NCBI GenBank assembly: GCA_029861485.1
Contig: JAOTZF010000001.1
Coordinates: 1 to 29,599 of the forward strand
Reading direction: 5' to 3'
Length of the DNA: 29,599 bases
DNA from: Thermoleophilia bacterium
Lineage (GTDB): Bacteria > Actinomycetota > Thermoleophilia > Miltoncostaeales > Miltoncostaeaceae
Below are positions 23,734-29,599 of the stretch, in pieces. The translations under genes and the position numbers were made by a program. The notes below the pieces were generated by a model. The model was not told the origin of the DNA. It made no database searches and worked only from the letters and a program-made list of their open reading frames with translations. Within the stretch, counting starts at the first letter, position 1. Each line of letters starts with the position of its first letter.

Positions 23734-24425
23734 CCCTCGCGGGCTTGGTCGATCAAACCTCGGCCGACTCGCACGAGGGTTGCACCCTCCTGCGTGGCGA
23801 CGAGGTAGTCCTGGCTGGTCCCCATGGAGAGATCCGCGAAGTCGTGACGGGCGTCGGACCTCTCCGACAGCCGGTGCGCGAACTCGCGAGTGGCCGCAAA
23901 GAACGGGCGACTCACCTCGGGGTCTTCGGTCATTGGCGGCATCGACATCAAGCCCCCTATGACCAGATTGTCGTGCTCGGAGACCTCGTCGACGAACCGC
24001 TCGAGGTCTGAGGGCACGATACCAGCCTTGGTCCCTTCTTCACCGATGTTGACTTCGACGAGCACCCGCACAGGCCCTTCCGCACGCGTCGCGATCTCGG
24101 CCGCGAGACGCGCCGAATCCACCGAATGGATCAGGCGCACCGCGGGCAGCACGTCGCGAACCTTGCGGCGCTGGAGATGGCCGATGAAGTCGAACTCCAG
24201 CGCACCCTGGGATGCTGTCATCTTGCTCAACATGTCCTGCAGTCGGTTCTCTCCGAGCCGTCGAACACCTGCTTCGAGGAGCGCGCCGACCTCCTCAGAG
24301 GCGATGTACTTGCCCGCCAGGAGCAGCTCGACGTCCTCCGGCGCGCGCCCGCTCTGGCGCGCCGCTTCGTCGAGCAGCTCGCGGCTGCGGCCGATCGCCT
24401 GCCGTAGCTTGCCCGGATCCAACAC
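23730..24425 (-). CDS. YggS/PLPBP pyridoxal-phosphate homeostasis protein
   Basis: A 231-aa PLP-binding TIM-barrel protein of the YggS/PROSC family, which buffers PLP and affects amino-acid metabolism. The PLP lysine is K39 in 'LLLAGKYI'. 'GENRLQDML', 'FIGHLQRRK', 'VLVEVNIGEEGTKAGI', 'LMSMPPM' and 'LSMGTSQDY' are family blocks, and 'RVGRGLI' ends the barrel. The start is ambiguous: GTG 24425 and TTG 24422 are adjacent, preceded by a strong GAGGAG motif that lies very close. Longer frames upstream read back through pgeF. The gene follows pgeF by 58 nt. Confidence 0.92.
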   Translation of the reverse strand: MLDPGKLRQAIGRSRELLDEAARQSGRAPEDVELLLAGKYIASEEVGALLEAGVRRLGENRLQDMLSKMTASQGALEFDFIGHLQRRKVRDVLPAVRLIHSVDSARLAAEIATRAEGPVRVLVEVNIGEEGTKAGIVPSDLERFVDEVSEHDNLVIGGLMSMPPMTEDPEVSRPFFAATREFAHRLSERSDARHDFADLSMGTSQDYLVATQEGATLVRVGRGLIDQAREG

Positions 24426-24483
24426 CTCCTCAGCGTGACAGATCGGGCGGATCGCCCCTCGTTGCGGCGGTTTTCGCGCGCCA

Positions 24484-25230
24484 TCACGCGATCCAGACCA
24501 CGCCGGCCTGCCGGCCGGTGCGCGCCCCCTCGACGCGATGGCTGAAGAAGTAGGCCGTGTCGGCCGTCGAGCGGAGAACATCATGGACTGCCTCCTGCGC
24601 AAGGCCGCTCTCGGTCAGGCAGATGCGCGCACAGGCTCGCAGATCCACCCGGCGTCCATCGACCACACCGGCGCCGAAGCGCCCTGCGAAGCGCTCCGCC
24701 AGCGACGCGTCGACCTCGTAGCCGGCCTGATCGATGCAGGGACCGATCGCGCCGGAGAGCGGGCCCTCGCCGGGCAGCGCCGCGCATACGGCGCCGATCG
24801 TGTCCGCCATCAGACCTCTCCAGCCGGCGTGCGCCGCCCCGACGCCGCTCCCATCGCCGCGCCACAGGAGGACCGGGACGCAATCGGCCGCCATGACCAC
24901 CAGGGGCAGACCCACGCGATCGGTCACCATGCCGTCGGCGGCCGGCCACCCGGTCAGGCCTCCGCAGAAGCGCCCGGGCCGCAGCGGTCCGGACACCGCA
25001 ACCACGTCCGCGGCATGGACTTGGCGCAACATGCTCACCCTTGCGGGATCGACTCCCAGGCTCGCGCAAAGCGCCCGCCGGTTCTCGCGAACCACCGCAG
25101 GGTCGTCGCCGGTCGAGGTCGCGAGGTTCGCCTCGTCGAAGGGGGGGCGGGACCGTCCCCCGCGCCGGGTCGTGAAGACCGCTCGCACCTCGCACCCCGT
25201 GTCCACGGGGATAGTGACGGGGGGGATCAT
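24484..25230 (-). CDS. pgeF: Laccase-domain purine nucleoside/peptidoglycan editing protein (YfiH)
   Basis: A 248-aa protein of the YfiH/PgeF family (formerly polyphenol oxidase). Metal-site residues H72 ('RQVHAAD'), C117 ('AADCVPV') and H134 ('AAHAGWRGL') are all present. Homologues act on purine nucleosides, or clear misincorporated L-Ser/Gly muropeptides in E. coli; which applies here is unknown. The ATG at 25230 overlaps the CCA-adding enzyme stop (ATGA); the frame extends far upstream as Arg-rich readthrough. Two 7-base C runs on the coding strand lie in its first 30 codons. It stands in its common place before yggS and sepF. Confidence 0.92.
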   Translation of the reverse strand: MIPPVTIPVDTGCEVRAVFTTRRGGRSRPPFDEANLATSTGDDPAVVRENRRALCASLGVDPARVSMLRQVHAADVVAVSGPLRPGRFCGGLTGWPAADGMVTDRVGLPLVVMAADCVPVLLWRGDGSGVGAAHAGWRGLMADTIGAVCAALPGEGPLSGAIGPCIDQAGYEVDASLAERFAGRFGAGVVDGRRVDLRACARICLTESGLAQEAVHDVLRSTADTAYFFSHRVEGARTGRQAGVVWIA

Positions 25231-26390
25231 TCGGAGGCCGCCCCCAGCGCGACGCGAAGCTGTGCATCCCGCGTCTCTGCCTGCCCATCGAGCATGGCGG
25301 CCCGAGCGGCATCGAGGCCGCGGCCGATCGCAGGGCCCTGAGGGACCCCGGCATCGATCAGCGCAGAACCGTCGATCTCCAGTTCTCGCAGGCGGTCGCG
25401 TACGAGCCAGTCCCCGGCCCACGGGGCGCCTCTCGCCGCCGCGACGATCGCCGCCGCGAGCGGCGCCAGCCCGAGCCGCCGATCCGCGGCCGACGGAGAA
25501 TCCATGCGCTGGAGATCGGTCACCAGGTAGTCCGCGGCCGTGGACGCGCGGGCCTGCTCGACGGCCCAGCCGGGTAGCGCGACGCGCCTCAGCAAGGCCT
25601 CGCTGGCAAACCTGCCCATGAGGAGGGGCCACCGTTCGACAACGGGTACGCCGTCGCGTGCCATAACCTCGTCGAGCGAGGCCGCGGTGCCGGGAGGATC
25701 CTCGGCGGCGAGCCCGCGCGCACCGAGCTCTCGGAGCAGCTCGACCGCGGGCGCCGGATCGCGCTCGCCGAAGAGCCGGCGAAGCTCCTCGGCGACCCGA
25801 GCATTGCCCCAATCAAGCCGGGGGGCGTGGGTCTCGGCGGCCCGTCTCGTCCCATTCTCGAGCGCGAAACGGAGCCGCGCGGCTTGGCGCGCCGCGCGCA
25901 CGATGCGGCTGGGGTCCTCCTCGAACGCATCCGGCCGGAGATTGCGGATCAGGCGGCGCTCGAGATCGGCACAGCCGCCGAGTGGATCTACGAGCGTGCC
26001 GGCGTCGGGGCCGACCAGCCGCAGCGCCATGGCATTCACCGTGAAATCCCGGCGCCTCAAGTCATCATCGAGGGTGCCAGGCTCAACCTCCGGCAGAGCC
26101 CCCGGACGTGGATAGCTCTCGCGACGTGCGCCGACGAAGTCGAGATGCGTACCGTCGTCGAAGTGCACCGAGGCCGTCCTGAAGCGCTCGTGCAGGGACA
26201 GCCGCGCCCCGAGCCGCTGCGCCACCCGCCCCGCCACGGCGGCCACGTCGCCCTCGACGACCAGGTCGACGTCATCACCGAGCGGTGTCCCGAGCAACCC
26301 GTCGCGCACCACTCCGCCGACCAGGCTCACGCACGGCTCGAGGGCATCGAGAGCGCGCTCGAGCGCAGGATGCGACCTCACGCGCCTCAT
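25227..26390 (-). CDS. tRNA nucleotidyltransferase (CCA-adding) / poly(A) polymerase family
   Basis: A 387-aa class II nucleotidyltransferase. The head-domain motif 'GGVVRD' is at 25-30. The catalytic aspartates are D40 and D42 in 'DDVDLVVEGD'. 'RRDFTVNAMAL' follows near 112, and 'NLRPDAFEEDPSRIVRAARQAARL' near 150 binds the primer/nucleotide. CCA-adding enzymes and bacterial poly(A) polymerases share these motifs, so the family cannot be split by eye. A CCA-adding role fits, because the tRNA-Pro in this window lacks an encoded CCA. The ATG at 26390 has no clear ribosome-binding site. The gene diverges from a small plus-strand gene 18 bp away. Confidence 0.93.
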   Translation of the reverse strand: MRRVRSHPALERALDALEPCVSLVGGVVRDGLLGTPLGDDVDLVVEGDVAAVAGRVAQRLGARLSLHERFRTASVHFDDGTHLDFVGARRESYPRPGALPEVEPGTLDDDLRRRDFTVNAMALRLVGPDAGTLVDPLGGCADLERRLIRNLRPDAFEEDPSRIVRAARQAARLRFALENGTRRAAETHAPRLDWGNARVAEELRRLFGERDPAPAVELLRELGARGLAAEDPPGTAASLDEVMARDGVPVVERWPLLMGRFASEALLRRVALPGWAVEQARASTAADYLVTDLQRMDSPSAADRRLGLAPLAAAIVAAARGAPWAGDWLVRDRLRELEIDGSALIDAGVPQGPAIGRGLDAARAAMLDGQAETRDAQLRVALGAASE

Positions 26391-26395
26391 GAGCC

Positions 26396-26401
26396 TAGAA
26401 T
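26396..26401 (+). promoter_or_regulatory. TAGAAT -10 element of a probable leaderless transcript
   Basis: TAGAAT ends 7 nt before the GTG of the 85-aa gene, the spacing at which transcription would begin at the start codon itself. There is no ribosome-binding site. A convincing -35 is not seen. Confidence 0.5.
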
Positions 26402-26408
26402 TGTCGTC

Positions 26409-26666
26409 GTGGCGTCCTATGACCCGCTCTCCGAGAAGCTACCGACCCATGCCAAAGTCGCCGAGCCGCGCCTCGCTGCGGCCCTCGCACGTTACGAGAC
26501 CCTCACCGTGCCAGAGCTGGAGGACGCCTTCGCGCAGAACGACGCGGCGTTCAAGTCCTGGGTCCAGGAGCCGGGCAACGCCGAGCGCCCGATCAACGAG
26601 TTCCCGGGCTACATCGATCGCATCGCGATCGACAGCCTCATCGAGCGCCGCACCTGGATGGAGTAG
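26409..26666 (+). CDS. Conserved-looking 85-aa protein of unknown function
   Basis: An 85-aa soluble, mostly helical, acidic protein (starts VASYDPLSEK, ends IERRTWME) that I do not recognise. It has no signal peptide, membrane segment or metal motif. 'AALARYETLTVPELEDAF' and 'FPGYIDRIAIDSLIERR' look like amphipathic helices. It is the only plus-strand gene in the housekeeping half, placed between the divergent CCA-adding enzyme (18 bp away) and the convergent ridA (3 bp between stops). GTG 26409 is the only plausible start and has no ribosome-binding site, but TAGAAT lies 7 nt upstream, suggesting a leaderless mRNA. That it fits exactly between its neighbours supports a real gene. Confidence 0.75.
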   Translation: MASYDPLSEKLPTHAKVAEPRLAAALARYETLTVPELEDAFAQNDAAFKSWVQEPGNAERPINEFPGYIDRIAIDSLIERRTWME

Positions 26667-26669
26667 ACC

Positions 26670-27062
26670 TCAGCCGCCGAGGACCGCGATGGCGTCGATC
26701 TCGACCTTGGCACCGAGCGGCAGGGCGCAGACCTCGACGGTGGCGCGAGCCGGCGTGTGGCCCTCGAGCGCCGCGCCGTAAGCGGCGTTGACCGCCCCGA
26801 AGTCGTCGAGGTCGGTCAGATAGATCGTGCAGCGGACGATCTCGGGAATCGATCCGCCGGACGCACGCAGGATGGCGAGCAGGTTGCTCATCGCCTGCTC
26901 GGTCTGCGCGGTGATCTCGTCTGACACGATCTCACCGCTCAGCGGGTCGATCGGCACCTGGCCGGAGATGAAGACCAGCTCTCCGCTGCTCGCGACGATC
27001 GCCTGGCTGTAGGGGGACCCGTGCACCGGAGCCGGCGCGTCGGCAGTACGGATGCTCTTCAC
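26670..27062 (-). CDS. ridA: RidA family enamine/imine deaminase
   Basis: A 130-aa trimeric YjgF/YER057c/UK114 protein hydrolysing reactive 2-aminoacrylate-type enamines released by PLP enzymes. 'PYSQAI' (17-22), 'GQVPIDP' and R106 in 'TPARATVEV' are present; that arginine binds the substrate carboxylate in true RidA proteins. 'LPLGAKVEIDAIA' closes the fold. The GTG start at 27062 overlaps the hisF stop (GTGA), so it is translated as the tail of the histidine operon. Confidence 0.92.
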   Translation of the reverse strand: MKSIRTADAPAPVHGSPYSQAIVASSGELVFISGQVPIDPLSGEIVSDEITAQTEQAMSNLLAILRASGGSIPEIVRCTIYLTDLDDFGAVNAAYGAALEGHTPARATVEVCALPLGAKVEIDAIAVLGG

Positions 27063-27814
27063 GGCCGCACCTCCACCCCGTCGCTCGACATCGCCTGCTT
27101 GACCTCGGAGATCGTGTGGATGCCGTCGTGAAAGATCGACGCCGCCAGTACGGCATCGGCGAGCCCCTCTTTCACGGCCTTCGCGAAATCACCCGGTCCG
27201 CCGGCGCCACCGGATGCGATGACCGGTACGCCCACCGCGCCGGACACGGCGGCAAGCAGGTCGGTGTCGAAACCGTCTTGGGTGCCGTCGCGATCCATGC
27301 TCGTGAGCAGGATCTCCCCTGCTCCGCGACCAACTGCTTCCTTCGCCCACTCCACGGCCTCGAGGCCGGTCGGCTCACGGCCCCCGTTGAGGTAGACCTC
27401 CCAACCCCTCCCGTCCTCACGGCGCTTGGCGTCGATGGCGACCACGATGCACTGGGCGCCGAAGCGGGTCGATGCGCGCGTGATGAGGTCCGGGTCCTTG
27501 ACCGCGGCGGAGTTGATGGACACCTTGTCGGCGCCCGCCGCCAGCACCGCCCGAATGTCCTCCTCGGTGCGTATGCCGCCACCGATGGTGAAGGGAATGA
27601 ATACCTGCTCGGCCGTACGCGCGGCGAGGTCCACGATGGTCCGCCGCTTCTCGTGGCTGGCGGTGATGTCCAGGAACACCAGCTCATCGGCGCCCTCGCG
27701 GTCATAGCGGGCTGCGAGCTCAACCGGATCGCCGGCGTCCCGAATGTCGACGAAATTGACGCCCTTCACCACCCGCCCCTGATCGACGTCGAGGCACGGA
27801 ATCACCCTGATCAT
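27059..27814 (-). CDS. hisF: Imidazole glycerol phosphate synthase cyclase subunit
   Basis: A 251-aa (beta-alpha)8 barrel. With HisH it closes the imidazole ring of IGP from PRFAR and ammonia and releases AICAR. The catalytic aspartates are D9 ('IPCLDV') and D128 ('VVAIDAKR'). 'FTIGGGIRTEEDIRAVLAAGADKVSINS' and 'ASGGAGGPGDF' are the two phosphate-binding halves. The ATG at 27814 overlaps the hisA stop, and the stop overlaps ridA. Confidence 0.97.
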   Translation of the reverse strand: MIRVIPCLDVDQGRVVKGVNFVDIRDAGDPVELAARYDREGADELVFLDITASHEKRRTIVDLAARTAEQVFIPFTIGGGIRTEEDIRAVLAAGADKVSINSAAVKDPDLITRASTRFGAQCIVVAIDAKRREDGRGWEVYLNGGREPTGLEAVEWAKEAVGRGAGEILLTSMDRDGTQDGFDTDLLAAVSGAVGVPVIASGGAGGPGDFAKAVKEGLADAVLAASIFHDGIHTISEVKQAMSSDGVEVRP

Positions 27815-28560
27815 GCCGCGGCTCCGTCGGCCTCGGCCAGCACACCCACGGCCTCGTCCATCGTGAAGCGCTCCTCGTAGAGCGCGCGCCCCACGACGAC
27901 CCCGGTGATGTTCGGCACGCGGAGATTCTTCACCGACCGCAGATCCCCAAGCGACGAGATGCCGCCTGAGGCGATGACGTTCAACGGCGCAGCCGCACGG
28001 GCGAGTCGTCGCAGCGCCTCATGGTTCGGCCCGCCGAGCATGCCGTCCCGGGCGATGTCGGTGTACAGCAGGTGACGGACCCCGCGCTTGACGAGGTCGG
28101 TCGCGACATCCACTGCATCGCGATCAGTGACCCGAGTCCACGCATGCGTCGCGACCTTCCCGTCGCGGGCGTCGAGCGCGACCACCAATCGATCGCCGAG
28201 CCGCTCCACCGCCCAGGCGAGCAGGTCCGGGTCCTCGAGGGCCACCGTTCCGACCAACACGCGCGTGACCCCCGTTGCGATGGCCGTCTCGATCGCCGCC
28301 CGCGAGCGCAGGCCGCCACCGAGGTGCACCTGCCCCGGGAACTGAGCGGCGATGCTCGCGACCAGGGCTGCGTGGACCGGCTCGCCGGTGCGGGCGCCGT
28401 CGAGATCGACGACGTGGAGGGCCGTCGCACCACCCTCGGCAAACTCGCGCGCCTGCGCCAAGGGGTCGTCGTTGAACACGGTGGAGCGATCGAAATCGCC
28501 CTGCACGAGCCGCACCGCACGGCCATCGCGCAGGTCGATCGCGGGATAGAGAGTGATCAC
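27811..28560 (-). CDS. hisA: Phosphoribosyl-ProFAR isomerase (HisA)
   Basis: A 249-aa (beta-alpha)8 barrel catalysing the Amadori rearrangement of ProFAR to PRFAR. The first Asp is at residue 9 ('YPAIDLRDGRAVRLVQGD'), the second is in 'LLYTDIARDGMLGGPN'. 'LGGGLRS' and 'ASGGISSLGD' bind phosphates. In actinobacteria such a protein is sometimes the bifunctional PriA (HisA/TrpF); the sequence alone does not tell me which. The start is GTG 28560, which overlaps the hisH stop (GTGA); the frame upstream is readthrough. Confidence 0.95.
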   Translation of the reverse strand: MITLYPAIDLRDGRAVRLVQGDFDRSTVFNDDPLAQAREFAEGGATALHVVDLDGARTGEPVHAALVASIAAQFPGQVHLGGGLRSRAAIETAIATGVTRVLVGTVALEDPDLLAWAVERLGDRLVVALDARDGKVATHAWTRVTDRDAVDVATDLVKRGVRHLLYTDIARDGMLGGPNHEALRRLARAAAPLNVIASGGISSLGDLRSVKNLRVPNITGVVVGRALYEERFTMDEAVGVLAEADGAAA

Positions 28561-29189
28561 GCTGCCGCCGCTACCTCGAGCTCGGTGAGCCAGCGCCTCA
28601 ACAACCCGAGGCCGGCCGTGCTGGATTTCTCGGGGTGGAATTGAACTCCGGTCACGCGCTCTGCCCCGGCGGCGGCGCAAAAACGCTCGCCGTATTCTGC
28701 GGTACCGAGCACGGCCACGGGATCGGCCGGGTGCACAGCGAATGAGTGAACGAAGTAGTACGTGCGGTCGTGCGGGCTGTCCGCCCCGGCGGCGATGGTC
28801 GCCCAGTCGTTCCACTCGACCGTGTTCCAGCCGATCTGCGGCAGCTTCCGATCGGTGCGCAGTGCCCGGACGTCGCCCCTGATCAGCCCGAGCCCGGACT
28901 GGCCGGGGCTCTCCTCACTCTCGTCGAACAAGAGCTGAAGCCCCAGACAGATCCCGAGTACGGTCGAACCGTCCTGGTGGGCTCGGTGCACCGCGTCATC
29001 GAATCCGGCAGCGCGGATGCGCCTCATGGCCTCGCCGAAGTGGCCAACGCCCGGCAGCACGACGGCGGCCGGCACGCCGAGCTCGTCGCCCGAGCGCACA
29101 ACGCGCACGCGCGCGCCGAGACGCTCCAGGGCCTTGACCGCGCTGCGGAGGTTGCTCATCTCGTAGTCGAGGACGACGACCTCGCTCAC
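28557..29189 (-). CDS. hisH: Imidazole glycerol phosphate synthase glutaminase subunit
   Basis: A 210-aa class I glutamine amidotransferase that feeds ammonia to HisF. The nucleophile is C81 in 'LGICLGLQLLF', with His and Glu in 'VQFHPEKSS' near the C-terminus. 'LPGVGHFGEAM' is the oxyanion strand. The GTG at 29189 overlaps the hisB stop (GTGA). Upstream in-frame codons belong to hisB readthrough. Confidence 0.96.
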   Translation of the reverse strand: MSEVVVLDYEMSNLRSAVKALERLGARVRVVRSGDELGVPAAVVLPGVGHFGEAMRRIRAAGFDDAVHRAHQDGSTVLGICLGLQLLFDESEESPGQSGLGLIRGDVRALRTDRKLPQIGWNTVEWNDWATIAAGADSPHDRTYYFVHSFAVHPADPVAVLGTAEYGERFCAAAGAERVTGVQFHPEKSSTAGLGLLRRWLTELEVAAAA

Positions 29190-29599
29190 AAGGAACCTTT
29201 GGTCGACGGAATGCCGGTCACCCTCGGATTGTGGCTGACCGCGACCCGCAACGCACGGGCGACGGCCTTGAAGCACACCTCGATTTCATGGTGAGGGTTG
29301 CCGCCGTTCCTCAAGGTGAGGTGGAGCGTCAGACGACCGTGGGAGGCCAGCGAGCGCATGAACTCCTCGAGGAGATCGGTCTCGAAGCCGCCGATGTTGC
29401 CCGGCGGCACGTCGACATCGACGACTGCCAAGGGGCGCCCGGAGATGTCGATCGCCGCCTCGGCCAGGCACTCGTCCATCGGCACCAGAGCGGCGCCGTA
29501 GCGCTCGATGCCGCTTCGATCGCCAAGCGCGCTGTGGATAGCCTGGCCGATGGCGATGCCGGTGTCCTCCACGGTGTGGTGGCTGCCGGTTTCGAGATC
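29186..29599 (-). CDS. hisB: Imidazoleglycerol-phosphate dehydratase (5' end outside window)
   Basis: The C-terminal 137 residues of HisB, which dehydrates IGP to imidazole acetol phosphate. The frame is open to the window edge, where the first manganese motif 'HHTVEDTG' lies. The second, 'NPHHEIE', is near the C-terminus. 'GNIGGFETDLLEEFMRSLA' is the conserved middle. Family proteins are about 195-200 aa, so roughly 60 N-terminal residues are missing. No N-terminal phosphatase domain can be judged. It begins the his gene order hisB-hisH-hisA-hisF seen here. Confidence 0.95.
   Translation of the reverse strand, partial: DLETGSHHTVEDTGIAIGQAIHSALGDRSGIERYGAALVPMDECLAEAAIDISGRPLAVVDVDVPPGNIGGFETDLLEEFMRSLASHGRLTLHLTLRNGGNPHHEIEVCFKAVARALRVAVSHNPRVTGIPSTKGSL

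Overview
This is a high-GC bacterial window, most likely from an actinobacterium. The gene order rpsB-tsf-pyrH-frr-uppS-cdsA-(M42 peptidase)-dxr-rseP-ispG-proS and the cluster pgeF-yggS-sepF-yggT are actinobacterial in style. GTG and TTG starts are frequent, neighbouring genes overlap by 4 nt (ATGA/GTGA), and EF-Ts is short. A deep-branching class such as Thermoleophilia is my best guess, from overall impression only.

The window has two halves. Positions 1-8070 are an accessory-looking, loosely packed region. It holds a zinc-free quinone-oxidoreductase-like gene bracketed by two copies of a 116-bp direct repeat, a two-gene FtsX/MacB-type ABC transporter, about 0.9 kb of structured non-coding DNA, a small membrane-anchored CxxCH haem-binding protein, and an intact-looking IS3-family insertion sequence. 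Diverged pieces of the 116-bp repeat also appear near 38, 5583 and 7751, so it looks like a small dispersed repeat family.

From 8071 to the end the DNA is tightly packed housekeeping sequence, all on the minus strand except one 85-aa gene. In transcription order (right to left): hisB (cut by the window edge), hisH, hisA, hisF and ridA; then, past a small opposing gene, the CCA-adding enzyme, pgeF, yggS, sepF, proC, yggT, a DUF167 gene, lspA and rluD; then rpsB, tsf, pyrH, frr, uppS, cdsA, an M42 aminopeptidase, dxr, rseP, ispG, a class-V aminotransferase-fold enzyme and proS, ending in a tRNA-Pro(GGG).

The genes connect functionally. dxr and ispG are MEP-pathway steps and uppS makes the polyprenyl carrier. 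cdsA, lspA and rseP serve the membrane. rpsB, tsf, frr, proS, tRNA-Pro and the CCA-adding enzyme serve translation; the tRNA lacks an encoded CCA, so it needs that enzyme. sepF, yggT, yggS and pgeF form the usual division-associated cluster, but without ftsZ or divIVA. I found no convincing undescribed system. The strongest unexplained signal is the repeat family in the accessory half, followed by a probably leaderless small gene and several stem-loops.
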